Assembly: GCA_026182355.1 (NCBI GenBank)
Contig: JAPFBL010000068.1
Location: 12,313,001-12,377,000, forward strand
Length of the DNA: 64,000 bases
From: Hermatobates lingyangjiaoensis
Lineage: Eukaryota > Arthropoda > Insecta > Hemiptera > Hermatobatidae
Reading direction: 5' to 3'
The notes beneath the pieces were generated by a model. It made no database searches. It was not told the origin of the DNA and worked only from the letters and a program-made list of their open reading frames with translations. Position 1 is the first letter of the stretch, and every line of letters begins with the position of its first letter. Position numbers and translations under genes: made by a program. Below are positions 13,440 through 26,319 of this stretch, piece after piece.

Positions 13440-13690
13440 CTTATTTAAAGAATGCAGAGCGGTTGAAAGAAGAAGGGAGTTGAGTGAGTGTTGTGGTCGA
13501 GGGCAAGGAAATGAAGACGGTGGCAGTGGAAATTGCCACCCTCCTCCCTGCGAGGGGGTGCGATATTACTTGGTGGATGGGAGGTGTTCCATCACTGTCT
13601 GCAGCCACCACATTACCATCCCTTGCGTGTTAGCCCCATTCTCATCTGGCCAATTCAGTCTTCACCCGTATCCCACATAAATGTTCCACC
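13440..13690. other. GC-rich island of unknown nature
   Basis: This block of about 250 bases is far richer in G+C than its flanks. An open frame on + (13480-13680, rich in Gly, Cys and Pro) does not resemble a protein domain. It could be a regulatory element, an untranslated exon or an old repeat. Confidence 0.3.
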
Positions 13691-14080
13691 TATGCTAAAC
13701 ACTTGACATGAACACACTCTCTTTCATCTCTTCTTGCCTTCTATTCCTAGCATTCTATTTAATTTTACTTCCTCAGTTTCATCACGAAGATTGTTTAAAT
13801 TTAAAGTATATTAAACTCAGTACAAAAAAAAATTATAGCTGATACGAATTTCTGGGTCACTATTCTAAATTCTGTTGGAGAATATATTTTATTAACATCC
13901 TAAAAGTGTTTAAATGTTTAATAACAGCTGAAATTGCAACATGTGTTAAAATGTAAACAAAGACAGAGTGGTCTCCATGGTGACAACAGCAGACAGAAAG
14001 CATGGAGGAGTGAAGAGACAACGGAGAGATTTTCGTTTTTGGTGGGCGACAACAGATATTTCATGAACTGTTATTATGCT

Positions 14081-14400
14081 GGTGGCTGTAATCTGTGGTA
14101 TTATTAGTGAGGAGAGTGACTATTTGGTTTGTAAAGTCTTTAAGTTGTGCACACAGGTGGCTGTATTCTGTGGTATTATTAGTGAGGAGAGTGACTATTT
14201 GGTTTGTAAAGTCTTTAAGTTGTGTGCACAGGTGGCTGTATTCTGTGGTATTATTAGTGAGGAGAGTGACTATTTGGTTTGTATAGTCTTTAAGTTGTGC
14301 GCACAGGTGGCTGTATTCTGTGGTATTATTAGTGAGGAGAGTGACTATTTGGTTTGTATAGTCTTTAAGTTGTGCGCACAGCCATTAGCGAGGAGAGTGC
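14081..14400 (+). repeat. 75-bp minisatellite, about 4.2 copies, open in frame
   Basis: Copies begin at 14081, 14156, 14231 and 14306, with a partial fifth from about 14381. Unit length is exactly 75 bases, so each copy translates to the same 25 residues (including VFCGIISEESDYLVC), and the open frame persists from 14076 to 14444. Copies differ by only a few bases, pointing to recent expansion. The open frame is best explained by a stop-free 75-bp unit rather than by selection on a protein. Confidence 0.9.
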
Positions 14401-14444
14401 CGGTGTTGATCATTTTGAATTATTTGAGTCTGATTTTTGAATGA

Positions 14445-14697
14445 TTAATCTACAAAGAAGCGATGAGTTTAATCCTTCTACACATAGATGTATTTAAATG
14501 AAAGCTACTGAAAGTAATGCTGATACTGCTTAACAGTCTTAAAAATAGCCGGGGCAGCCAATTCGACTCTCATTAGAACTATGGAAGTTTAGTCAGGATA
14601 GGACCCTTTTATGTTTCACGGACAAATTTTTTCTAAAATCTGGAGGAAAATTAAATGCGTATAGTTATTAAATGGAATAGCATGAAGAACTACTGAT

Positions 14698-14730
<33 letters not shown>

Positions 14731-16039
14731 GCAGAGAATAGGTCTTTCGCGAATGTTGTAATTCCAGTTCATGAGGATGGAATAAGCCAAGGGACTCTTG
14801 AACCACTACATTTTTTTGTTCTGTCTACGTTCCTTTACCCTAGAAAAGTTTAGAACTTTCAGGGGCTCAAAATGAGAAAAGTTATTTTCCACTGTCTTAA
14901 GCTGGAGGTACAAAGCTTAGAGTGGCTGCAGTTATAGCTCTGTTAGACTTTTGAAATATAAGGCACCAAATATTTCTGGCTGGGTTGGATCTAATGGACA
15001 ATGACCAATGTGAAACGGTCAAATGGCAAAATAAAGTAAAGCAGGCGTAGTAGCCAGCAAGGATGGAGAGTCTCTGGGTGAGAAAAACAGATTGAGAGTT
15101 ATATCAGAACCATCAGTGCATAAATAAATATAAGTGATAAATATATTAAACGCTAGACTGCACTTAACTCCATATAGTAAGATCCTATAAACGTGACAGT
15201 GCTACCAAAATATAGCATCTGTTTCGTAAGTTTTTTTCATATATAAATACTTGATAAATACATATTTTTCATAAATAACTTGAAAGTTTATAATCAGGAT
15301 GAAATATAACTATAAATAAAATGATTGTAATTATTTTAAACAAATGTCAAAATTCTGAATGAACCCAATGTCTTCGAGGCAAAAGAATATAAAGGAATTA
15401 TACATCGAATACAAAAAATGAACTAAATATTTAAGCTGTGCAGAACAGCTATTAATACAACAGTAATTGTTTATACTACCACGATTTATCCTCTCACACA
15501 TGACTAGAGGCATGTTTATACTCATGGGTTTGCAGATGAGAGTAACAAAAAGACGAATGATGGGTGCTTAAATGATTTTTTAACTTTTTGAAGCGTTTGG
15601 ACTGTTTGCATTGAATTTAATGTAGAGGTTAACTCTATTATTCTTGTTCTTAAGTACGTTGAACAACAAAAATCAAGACAAGTTATAATCGTTAGAGATC
15701 TCGGAGCAGTGAATCACCTGTGGCAATACTAGATGAAGGTGAGTCGGGTGGTGTAATAGAATACCTTGCTCTAAGAGCCTGATTACAGTTGGTTAGATAA
15801 TTGAACTTCGACCACTGTAGTTCAATGGTATTATGGGTAATGAAAGAACTCATTAGCTGACTACCTGAGGAGCACAAAAGAAGCAATTACCTAAGTCCTT
15901 GAAATATGAAAAAAAAAAAGGGATGGTTGGAAATAATTGTGAAGAACATCCTGATAATATTCTGTATGAACCTTCAGAAGGAATACAATGACATATTGTA
16001 AGGATTATCCATTCCTCAAACTCTACCTTAAAGTGTCCA
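14445..16039. other. Non-coding region
   Basis: No supported gene. A 64-codon minus-strand frame at 15692-15886 is Ser-rich and of moderate complexity but not assignable. Confidence 0.4.
14696..14730. repeat. (TA)n microsatellite
   Basis: Alternating TA with one interruption. Confidence 0.9.
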
Positions 16040-16205
16040 TGTAGTGCGTTTTAGATTGGCTATTTGTTACAATGTTCTCAGTGACCATCTCCATGGTCTT
16101 GTTAACAGTCCAACTTGTGTCTTATGTGGAAATACCATCAGTAATAGTGTACATCTTCAAGACTAAGAAGCACTCATTCATTTTGAAGCAGACAATGCAG
16201 AAGAC
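16040..16205 (+). pseudogene. Fragment resembling the C-terminal part of a non-LTR retrotransposon ORF2
   Basis: The + strand reads FRLAICYNVLSDHLHGL then NSPTCVLCGNTISNSVHL, followed by a stop and further similar sequence. This matches the pattern FRLxTGHxxLxxHLHRxxxxxSPxCxLC found near the C-terminus of many arthropod non-LTR retrotransposon polyproteins. It is short and broken by a stop codon, with no other domain nearby. The match is made by eye. Confidence 0.5.
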
Positions 16206-16729
16206 GCGCTTTACATTACTATCATGAATAATATTTACCCTACCACCATTAAATTTCAATACTGAAATAATTTATATCAAGGCGCTTATAATCTAACAGA
16301 CGTTCGCTAGTTATATTTCGGCTTTGTTAAAAAAAATTCCCCATTCAGAAAACAAAATATACCTAAGATATATAATTTTTGATATCAAGTAAAATTGAAC
16401 ATCAACATAAAAGGAAAACAGTTCATTAAAGAATAACATAAAGCCTTGTTAAGTTGTACAATAGAAATAAACAGGAATAAGTTTAATTAAAAAAAATATA
16501 AAAAATAAATAAATAGGATAAATAAATTTATAGAAAAAATACTATAATGTCAATAATTGGAAAGACTCGACATTATTTGGTAGAATATACAAAAAGAAAC
16601 TTAAGAGTAAAATATAATAAACATCATGTATTCAAATATAAAAAAAAATATTAAAATCATTTATATTTCGATTATTTATATTATTTAAATTTATTTCGAA
16701 AACATAAATAATTTTGATGAAGTCATATA

Positions 16730-17150
16730 CAGGGTGATTGAAAAGTAACTCCCTATTTTAAAAAAACTATAATTTATTTTTAAAATATAATTTCTACAAT
16801 TAATGAATATGAGAAGGAAGTATAATGCATGGGCTTTTATTTAAAATTCGATATGGGCGCCTTTATTTGCCACCAGCTTTTCAAGTCGACCAGGAATCGC
16901 ATCAACTGATTTCGCAAGAAACTCTTGTGGGATGGAAATCATAACTTCTCGTATTCGCCCTTCAAGTTCTTCCAAATTTCTTGGTTTGGTTGAGTAGACT
17001 TCCTCTTTCAGCCAACCCCAGAGAAAAAAGTCGCTGGGTGTTAAGTCAGGACTTCTTATACTTCCTTCTAAAATTAATTATAGTTTTATAATAATTATTC
17101 TAAAATAAATTATAGTTTTTTTAAATAGGGAGTTACTTTTCAATCACTAA
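16730..17150 (-). mobile_element. Internally deleted mariner/IS630-like DNA transposon
   Basis: Terminal inverted repeats of about 43 bases (16730-16775 and 17105-17148) begin GTGATTGAAAAGTAACTCCC and are flanked by TA, the usual target of this superfamily. Between them is the C-terminal end of a transposase on the minus strand (16841-17056): SPDLTPSDFFLWGWLK, then a helical tail with IPGRLEKLVANKGAHIEF and a stop. The D in SPDLTPSD...FLWG is the position of the third catalytic acid in DDE/D transposases. The N-terminal DNA-binding domain and the other catalytic acids are missing, so this is a non-autonomous, MITE-like derivative. Confidence 0.88.
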
Positions 17151-17233
17151 TAGAACAGTGAAACAAAATAACCTAATGAAAGTTTAATTCTTGTTATTTT
17201 ACAGTATTATAACATAGAATAACACTTAATTTG

Positions 17234-17266
17234 CTCTTGATTATGGATGAGCTTGAAACCGGTTCA
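17234..17266 (+). ncRNA. PLE-type hairpin, GAAACCGGTT class
   Basis: CTCTTGATTATGGATGAG followed by CTTGAAACCGGTTCAG resembles the hairpin at 40821-40858, which has a perfect GGATCC/GGATCC stem. This copy is degenerate. Confidence 0.35.
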
Positions 17267-17734
17267 GATATTAGGAACATCGAAGTAAAACTTTTTGAAA
17301 TAGAATTACTAATGATTTCTGAATACAAACATTACTATAACTTTACTGCAAATGCAGTTAACTCCTTTTAAATACAGTATATTTATATAAATAGATTAAT
17401 ATTATTTAAAGTTCTTTTTAATGTGTTCAGATTCATTTATAATACTACGATTGAGGGTTTTTAGTTTATTTTTTCAGCTTAAGAAGTATTTATTAAAGAA
17501 ATTTTGCCTTGGATAATTTTGTGTTTATAAATTAAGGTTTCCATTATTGCAGAACTTGTTTACTTTGACAGACACAATTGATTATGATATAAAAAGTTAC
17601 AAGGAAGGTTTCAGTTAAGCTTTTTGCTTTAAAGGAATTATGTTTTCAAGTTTATAAAGCAAGGGAAATTATTTTGAGTGCTCATTTATAGAGGTTAAGT
17701 AGAAATGAAGAATGAATACAGAGTTGCTTTTAGT

Positions 17735-17960
17735 GGTGAAGCTCATTGTGATTCGCCTGAGGCCTCTCATAACAATTAGAGCCTCTCAGTTAGCTTCGGG
17801 AATAAAGCAGTGCAACGCGGCTCACGTAAATATCCATTGCCTTACAGGCATCCGCCTTTCTCTACAGTTAAACCCACTTAGGGAGCGCCCACCGAGGTCC
17901 CCACGTAGTCGTAAAGCCTGCCGTCTAATGCCCAGAGGACACGCCCCATGTCTCCGCTCT
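17735..17960. other. GC-rich island containing the source of a 41-base duplication
   Basis: Complex, less AT-rich block without a convincing protein. Bases 17775-17815 recur identically at 18571-18611. Confidence 0.4.
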
Positions 17961-18363
17961 TAAAAACCTAACACCTCTTCTCTACTCACTTTTCAACCCT
18001 TGCACCATTCTTTTATATTGCAAACATCTTAACCAGTATTTCTAAAGCATTCCTATTTGTTTTTGCAAAAAAATATTTATGGCGCTGGCTGAAAAATACA
18101 ATTGAAATAATAAGACCAGAAATAACAGTAGTGATAAATTTTGTAACAAATATCTTGATGGTAAAGCTTTTTTAAGATATTGAAAGTTACAACGAGAACA
18201 GCATTGACTGTGGCAATATTAGTTATGAAATTAAAAACATCAACAAAACCTAAAAATAACCTTGGCCTATTTGACATCTGTTACATAATGTTTGAAAAAA
18301 ATTATCAAGAAATTTGAAAAACTTCAGTACGTTTGTTTTAATCACGTGGATGATATACAATTA

Positions 18364-18450
18364 TATATATATATATATAAACTATATTTGCAAAGAAAAC
18401 ACACAGAAATGAAAGAGAAACTCATTACAATATTTCGATGGCCTAGGGAT
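18364..18450 (-). repeat. Single arm of the 53.8-kb palindrome family
   Basis: A (TA)n tract, then AAACTATATTTG, GAAATGAAA and CAATATTTCGATGGCCT, corresponds to the left arm of the palindrome at 53781-53972. It is a solitary diverged arm. Confidence 0.5.
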
Positions 18451-18570
18451 ATATATGTCCAATATTTTCTTAACTCGACCAGATATACAATACTATTGTT
18501 CTTACAATATCGTTTTACTGTTGCATTCTAGACCCTTGATAAAGGAAGAATATTTTGTTTATATGTATAT

Positions 18571-18611
18571 ATTAGAGCCTCTCAGTTAGCTTCGGGAATA
18601 AAGCAGTGCAA
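18571..18611 (+). repeat. 41-base templated duplication
   Basis: Identical to 17775-17815 in the same orientation, 796 bases downstream, with unrelated flanks. Confidence 0.95.
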
Positions 18612-18892
18612 TATTTATTACTAAAATTAGAGCCAAAAATAATTAAACAAAAAACTGATGTTTTAACTGATGTTAAATAACTATTTCTTAAAATATCACT
18701 ACTAGTTCAAACAGATTGATGATTCTTCACTTTTTTCTGCCCTCTAAATATGGTTTTCCAAAGATCTCAAAATATTGTTTTAATTTTAATTGCGGTTAAC
18801 AACAGTAAGATTTAAGTGTAAGATATGTAGGCATGACTATTCTAATTTGAGTTAAACCAATTTCAGTACTTAAGAATTTTCGATATCAATTG

Positions 18893-18940
18893 AAACTCTA
18901 ACGAAGACCACTTGTTTTGGTTGAAAGATCAGAGATATTT
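18893..18940 (+). repeat. Solitary hairpin fragment of the 24-kb palindrome family
   Basis: ACGAAGACCACTTGTTTTGG followed by TTGAAAGATC matches the CTGACGA...GAAAGATC module of the palindromes at 23.9 and 34.6 kb, without the rest of the element. Confidence 0.5.
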
Positions 18941-19289
18941 TTTTGTTTTTATTAGTGTAGTTTGGACGTATTTAAGTACATATTTTTATTATTACATATA
19001 TCGTAACAAAAAATATAGTTAGCAATTTAACATTTATAGTACTCCATTCTTACGTTTAAGTTCAAAAACCATAATAATGTGCTCATAATGGAAAGAGTTT
19101 ATAGTATTGAATTTACGGCATTCATTTAACTTTGGGTGTCTTAAGAAAATACAATTTTTTTTATTACAACCTAACCCCCCCGTAGGAATATGTACCAAAA
19201 AATCTGCAACCATTTTTCTTTTAATCTATTTAGTCAATACTTGTTTTTTTTTTAAACAATTACTCTTTCTTTCAAAAATTTTCTTCCAG

Positions 19290-19399
19290 TCATCAAAGGA
19301 TCCTGCAACAGCAGCTTAAGGAGTTATATTGTTTTGTGTAAGAGGAGTTTGTTTTCTGATTGACAGGTAGAAAGGTGCGTGAAGGTGGCAGGATGTAAG
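19290..19399 (+). other. 5' untranslated part of the stargazin-like exon
   Basis: A pyrimidine-rich tract ending TTTTCTTCCAG at 19289 is a good splice acceptor about 110 bases before the ATG, so the initiation codon probably sits in the second transcribed exon with a short leader. No upstream non-coding exon or promoter could be identified. A later AG at 19365-19366 is an alternative acceptor. Confidence 0.5.
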
Positions 19400-19610
19400 A
19401 TGTCCTCTGACTCGGCCGTGGGGTGGCTTACGGTGCTCACGCCAAGTCTCTCGTGCCTCAGCCTGGCCACCGTCATCCTTGCTGTTGCCACCAATAACTG
19501 GTTACTTACTGAAGAAAGGATGCCCAATCCTGCCTACAACGGTACAGGTGGCTCCGAGTTCCTTTCTAAACACACTGTCTCCGGCCTCTGGAGTCTTTGC
19601 TTTACAAACC
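19400..19610 (+). CDS. Stargazin / calcium-channel gamma-subunit-like protein, first coding exon (partial)
   Basis: The exon encodes 70 residues plus the first base of a split codon, so the following intron is phase 1. Seen: a hydrophobic first membrane segment at about residues 8-30, then the start of an extracellular loop with W34, an N-glycosylation site NGT at 47-49, and the claudin-superfamily motif GLW at 62-64 followed by Cys67. Family knowledge: the W...GLW...C...C pattern after TM1 marks claudin/PMP22/CACNG proteins. The stretch with EERMPNPAYNGTG and VSGLWSLCFTN is closest to arthropod stargazin-like proteins, which act as AMPA-receptor or calcium-channel auxiliary subunits. The start at 19400 is the first in-frame ATG after an in-frame stop at 19361, with a purine at -3. 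The donor GTCAGT lies at 19611. Further exons (second Cys, TM2-4, C-terminal tail) are not seen here and probably lie beyond a large intron. GC content is clearly above the surroundings, as expected for an exon. Confidence 0.85.
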
Positions 19611-22600
19611 GTCAGTACATGTTTATTTTATTTACCTTAATGCTGATTATATCCTGTTTTATTCACCTCAATGAGAACAATTCATTCACCCTCTCACACA
19701 ATTAATTATTTTTATAAACTGATTAACAAAAAATGTAAGAGTTTGGTACGAGAAAAACCTTCAAAAAATTGAGTATTCAAAGTATGTTGTATTATACACC
19801 GTACAGATAAAACAAAAAATAATTGACTTGAGTATAAGTCAGTAATATAGTTATCATCTCTATACAATTCTATACAATCCACCTATATACAATTCTATGT
19901 GAAAATGTTTTCAGGTTTTTATAACCTTTGAGGAAAACAACTCTTTATGGTGGGGTGGGGGGAGTAAGTGCTTGTAAACTTGTTATTTTTTAAAGTTTGT
20001 AAGAAGCGTTGAAATGAAAGCAGTGATTTGATGTTGCCCTACAACAAACCATTAGTTATGTTTTCTTGGAATTGGCCTTCTTAAACTTGTGTGCCATAAA
20101 AAACTATTTTATATGGTTCTTAGATCTAAAGAAATTTAAATTAAACACATCATTTTTGCAATTCTTTTTACAGAAGTGCATGTGTTAAGTGAAAGTTCAA
20201 ATTAACATTCTATTAAAATTATTTAAGCTGTAATCAAACAATTATCCATCTATATATACAGTATTACATTTCATATGAAAACCTCTACTTAAAAAATTTC
20301 CATTTTATGATTGATCTTTATGGAAAAAAGTGCCTCATCTTATAAACTTTGTTCCATTATATTAAAGGCCAAATTATCTAAGTACGAGCTTGTTTCCTCA
20401 GCTGTCAGACGTAAACATACCTCTAAATAAAGTATAGGGTTTTTTTTTCTTGTCATTTTCCCAAGATTTTAGAATTTTAGCTAGATTAATATTAGAAATA
20501 TAAAATCAATTAACTATTACAACTAGTCTAGTTTGTATTTATTTTATTGTTAAAAAAATTTTTTTACCCTTAGTTTAAGCATGTACAAATCTTACTTGAC
20601 TTTATACTTAATGCGCGCTCAATTAATTATTAAAATATATTGTATTTTTAGGTTAGGGATAAATATGCAATATACAAGGAAAGATATTATAAATATACGG
20701 TCCCAATAGAGAGTTAGTGTCTTAGGGGAAAAAAATCGGTTATTGCATATATTTTAATACATAAAAGTATATATTGAACAAGTAAGGAATATATAAAAAT
20801 AATAATATTAAAGATTAATTAATTACTGATATGGTGGTTTGACAGCCATATGATTTTTATCTAACTAGTTCCTTTGTTGTAAGTTTTCAATGATTTATTA
20901 AACATATATAGAACAACGATGATACTTCATTAAATGGGCTTGAGAACGTAGCTTGTTGAGTATGTAACAGAACAAAAATACCGTTTTTAGCTTCATTTAA
21001 AGCTCTTATTAAAACATAACCGTCAAGAGTCATTCACCAAATCAAGTTTCAATCAGCACAATAAACTACTACAACAAATATATTCTGAACATGACCACAG
21101 CTTTAGACTTGAATCATCTCTGCTATGAATATTTCACATTCATTGATTATCAGGAAGTGAAAACACACTTCTATCAATTAGCTGTAGCAGATTTTACAGT
21201 TATAATCAGTTTTGAACAAAATATATTTTGTTATTAACAAGGGATAAATTTCTATTTGGCCTTGGAGCAGGTATATCCCAATGATTTTTCAATGAAGAAT
21301 GACCATTGTTTTGTGTTTTGCATTTCTTAGTAAAAGCAAAGAACGCTACAGTCAGGTCGATAATGAAGTAACTGGAATATTTTAAAAAAAAACATTTTTC
21401 TAGTATATTCATGGGCGAAAATGTATACTAATAGTTGTACCTAAACCAATGGTATCTGTTTCTATAATTCCTTGTCCATTGTCTTTATCTTAACAGTAAT
21501 ATCATTTTCATACGCTCACGTTTATTCTCAAGATTTGGCTACAAGATACTTTAAAAACAAACAAATGCACTAAGTAACGCAGATTTCACTGGACAGTGTA
21601 AAAAACACACATCTGAAGTGAATTTCTTCTCAAAAACCCACATTTTTTGAATTGGATAAATGGCTAAATTATTAATGACTAAATCGGATAACTATTTGTT
21701 AGAGTCATACGTCAAAACATTAAACTGAAACCCCAGTCCTCGTTGGAAGCTGTAAACAAGGGTTGCATTCTAAAACCCGCTGAATCGGAATAGCAAGTGC
21801 AAAGAGGCTTTTACTTTCTACATATTTAGGTATCCAGTGACTGATGAATTGCATGTAAACTATTTAGGTACGAAAAAATGAATTGTTACCGCTGGTGGAA
21901 AGGTACGATCACATAGAAGATAAGGTCAATAAATGAAAACCATCCGGTGTAAAGGTAATGAACTCAGCTAACATTAGCTCATACCGTTGTTGATCAACCA
22001 CGTGGGGTCAGTTGACGGACTTAGCTTTTTTCTTATGGGAATTTGCCTAAGTAGTTTTCCGCACCCGTACAGCGATTTGGGTCATCGAAATAGAAACATT
22101 TCTTATAAATTTGGCACTCCATTTGTTTCTTCTTTTTGCGTTTTTATTAGAGTAGGGAACACAATTTAAATCAGGTGATAAAGACAGTATAATTACCAAG
22201 CTAACGAAATTACTTCGGCAATTTTGGAAAGCAATTAACTCTACAGGGTGCTCTGGTTACACAATGACCTTTACAAAACATCCTTGATCTTATAAATCAA
22301 GACAAATACCTGAAGTTCCAAGATCAGAAGATCCATTAGAATTGTACCCGTTCAAAATATGAATTAATCAATTGACATGTAGATCAACTGGGAAAGATGG
22401 CGGTAGCAGTGCTGATATGACTGTCAGGCAACTACTATCTTGTTTAACTGCTTGTTGTTTGTTTGTACAGTTTTAAAGATTTGATGACAATGTATACAAA
22501 GATAACAGCACTCCAAACCAGTGTATTAAATTTCAGTTGAAATGGTTATCATACTATTTGCTATAATTGTAATGGCGTTAAAATATTGTACAGATTTATG

Positions 22601-23888
22601 AATCAATTCGAACTACTGAAACGAGTATATGATTTTCGGATAGTAAATTAAATACCTCTATTCTTACTAAAGCTTTTATACAGTTATTTTATTGTTTTTA
22701 TCTTTATTTTGGTTTTGAGTACACATTAAAACCGATGTAGAAGTAACCTGTCTTAAGATGAAACTTTAGTTTTTGAAATCTGCTCTGTTTAAAAGTTACG
22801 TTGGCTATTATTTAAAAGTATTTAGTGTCCATAGTTTGGTTTTGACTTTAAGGATTATTTAAACAAAAAATCCAGAGAAAGGTGCTTTTTTGAATATATT
22901 TCTTTCTCTTATATATTACCTTTCACCGTTCCAGTGTTATACTTGAAAGAAAAAAAATTTCTAAATCAAGTGAACTAGTAAAAACAACAGTTAGAAAAGT
23001 GTGAACGTTACGAGAGGAATGGAAAATGTCAGAACTACTTCAAACCGAAGGGATAGGCTCTGCGGTAGGGATTTAAGGAAAGCATATAAAAGTTTTTATG
23101 AGCTCACCATTAGCCACAAATACCTTGGTCTCACACTTTCCCCTTCTCCCATTTATAATCCTGCTTACTATGCTGTACCATAAATTATAACCTACCCTCC
23201 TTAGCTACAATGTATCAAGCAATGTAATTAACTCCTCTTTTCTCATTATATTCTTGATGCTACTATTTCCCTAATACATTACATATTAATTACATATCCC
23301 ATATCACTAATAAAAAAAAGAACATTCATTTATTTATGCAAAAGATTTTAAACTGTCACATGTAATACTTCTATTAAACAAATCAAATTATTATACTGTA
23401 TGTAAAGTATAATAATTATTATCTATCTAATATACATATATAATAGAGATAATTTATTTATTAATAGAGATAATAATAATAATATTAGAGTTAGTCATAA
23501 AATACTAAGAGAAAAGAAAATATATAACATTACAATTTACTTGCAAAATCAATATAACAATTTCTCTATTACACTATTTTTGATATTTATAAAAGTGTGG
23601 ACAGTAACTAACGCCGAGGATGACTAATTTTTACCCGTCTAATTATCCGTTATGTATAATTAGTGTAAAGGTATATATTTTTTTTAGCTTTATCATTTTG
23701 TTTCACTTGATTTCTACTCAGTTTTAAAACTTTTCAATAAGCTTAAATATGTCAATATAAAACATTGTTTGTTTTAGTTTAAAATTAAACAAAGAAAATA
23801 GTTTTCTTATCGACTTGTGTTCAAACATTCTTGACAGCTTCACTCTTAATGTCCATTAGTGGTACTGAGGGATATAAGTATTAATATG
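19611..23888 (+). other. Presumed first intron of the stargazin-like gene, no further features
   Basis: Begins with the donor GTCAGT. AT-rich sequence with short runs, such as a poly-T and a G-rich stretch near 19950. No second stargazin exon (the expected second Cys after the GLW motif, then TM2) was found here or later in the window. Confidence 0.5.
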
Positions 23889-23947
<59 letters not shown>

Positions 23948-24135
23948 ATGATCAAACCACAATAAGAAATGGGAAAACAAGACTAAGATCTTTCAACCAT
24001 AACAAGCGGTCTTCGTCAGAGTCAAAAACACAACTGACAACTGAGTTGGGTTTTTGACTCTGACGAAGACCATTTGTTATGGTTGAAAGATCTTAGTCTT
24101 GTTTTCCCATTTCTTATTGTGGTTTGATCATTGAT
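23889..24135. repeat. (TA)n tract plus full palindrome, family alpha
   Basis: A (TA)n tract (23889-23944) abuts arms 23944-24033 and 24045-24135, about 90 bases each and inverted with few mismatches around an 11-base loop. The right arm contains CTGACGA (24060-24066), a GACC...GGTT stem and GAAAGATC (24085-24092), a hammerhead-like core. Beyond the right arm is a small hairpin TTTCACGTGTTTATGTGAAA and another (TA)n. The family occurs again at 29286, 34103, 34298, 34608 and 54477, with fragments at 18893 and 37322. Confidence 0.85.
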
Positions 24136-24181
24136 TGTTATTTCACGTGTTTATGTGAAATCTTTATATATATATATATAT

Positions 24182-26300
24182 TCGTATATTTGGGGAACAG
24201 TTCTTCTTTAAAACATGTGAGTATCCAAGAATTAATTAAAAAAACAATAGTCAGAAAATTTAATCTCATATATATATATAACATAATAGAAACATTGAAA
24301 ATCCATCCTGGTAGACTAATTAGGAAAGAATTATTAAGTAAGACTTAAAGAACATCCTAGCTAGCCTCACATTACTACGATATTTTGACTTCAGTCGTTA
24401 CCAGATAGAAGCAGACGACTACTCGTGTTTCAGCAGCCAACTAAAGTATCGGGTGATACGCACGTGCCCCTGGTTAAAGTCATTGCAATGTTCTCCAAAA
24501 TTAGAATGGCACATACTAAATGATAAGAAGTTCTCATAAATTATAGTGAGTGCATACTGCATGATAGACGTTATCGCTATTTTGTTCTAGGAATTTAGTC
24601 GATTCCTCAAAAAAAAAAAAATACTGTTCTTAATAATTCCTAAAGTTTAATCTACTTGATGCACTAAAGATTAATATAAAGTAATAGTTTTAATTACTCT
24701 AGTAATTAACTAATTATATTACTTTAGATGTATATTCTTAGAAAAAATTAATATTTATTAAGCATTCTAAAGTAGTGCAATCTCTACAATTTTTACTCTA
24801 CAATTATAAATCAGTAACTAACCAAGGCATATTACTTTAACTTATATTCTCATTTTCTCTTATATTCTTATTTCTCATTATATTAAGTTAATATACATTT
24901 GAATAACAGAGTGTCATTACAAAGCATTGACTTAACAAAAATGTGCCACAAATATTGCAAAGAATAAATACTTTATTAGGTGAAATGCTGTCTGTTGATA
25001 AAGATAAATTAATTTTCAAGAAAAATAGGGTCTAAAATTAGCAAAACCTTATTTAAAAATACCAGAACCACTCGACAATGTTGACATTTAAATTGGTTAA
25101 GATACTTCTGTTCTCTGTTCTTTAAGTTACTTTCGATGCATCTACGATTACGTTACTTGAATTAAATACACACTGACGACAATTAAACAAATCATGGAGA
25201 GACACGGTTTCACGTTGCCTGATGTTATGATATATTACTGGCCTTCGGTGTCTCTGCCACAACGCATGTTCTTATTTCTGTTATATACTGCTTTTCCGTA
25301 GACTGTGAGAAATTGTTCATGAACTTATGCAGTAACCTGTACCGTATTTGTATCTACCAACACTAGAGATCACTGATATTTGAAGAAAAGATGTATCATT
25401 TAAGCATTGCACTTAAAAGCATTGCTTTGTTAAATAAAGGCTTCTAACAGTATGATATAATATTTCAGTATATGCATATGTGCTATATGCAAGATTTTTT
25501 TTCCATTTGCATTAGCTTAACTGTACTAGATACAGCAAAACTATATTTCTAGGGATGATGGTATAGTAATAATGTTAACTTTTATTATTATTATTTTTAT
25601 TTATTAGAGTCATCTATATCCGTCATAAGCCTGTTGGTACTTTCTTAAATGCTTTTAAATTTGTTCGGGGTTTTAAAAGTTTGTCGGTATGTAGCTAAGT
25701 GATTGTTAATGTCTGTTCCGTTTATCATTTTGTGTTTAAAATGGTAATCCTTCTGTTACAGGTAATTTCTGACATCTACACTGTTAAGTCTAGATTTATG
25801 CAACTTAAATCTCTTTGGTACTTACTCCGAATTATTAGGTCGTTTACTAAGTTTTCGATTGCACCGTTGTCTATCCAAGATGGAGTGTGTTAGTAGTTAA
25901 TGCCCAGTTAGTTTGACGTAATTTCAATACTAGTTTAAATTGTTCATGATTCTCAAGGATTAATTGGCGAACATACTAAAACAAAAATTAAAATTTTGTA
26001 ATTATTTATATACTACGATTTAATAAATGTTAAATTGATAATGGGAAGAACTGAAAAAGAAACTCATAGGGAAAAAACTTGGATAATTCATTCAGATAAC
26101 CAACGAAAAAGATGGAATCCCATGAAATATCTGGAACGAAGATGTGCTTCTTCTGAAGCTGTTATGGTAATGTGAGGTTTTGGAAAGGAGAACACATTGA
26201 CCTTCATTATAAGACCCATACATCTAGAAATATTGATGTGAGTTGTGCTAATTCTTTCTCCATGATTTCTACTTTTTTTCTGTAATGCAACGTGTCTCTC
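24182..26300. other. Non-coding region containing a duplication source
   Basis: AT-rich and without genes. Bases 25657-25756 are the likely source of the copy at 26749-26848. The 26041-26160 segment is purine-rich and coding-like but has no assignable product. Confidence 0.4.
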
Positions 26301-26319
26301 ATGGACTGCTTCATTTTAC

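Noticed and set aside
14076..14444. 122-codon open frame as a gene
   Set aside because: It is simply the translation of a 75-bp minisatellite whose unit lacks stops.
17712..17963. 83-codon Arg/Leu-rich open frame in a GC-rich island
   Set aside because: No domain, biased composition, no splice context.
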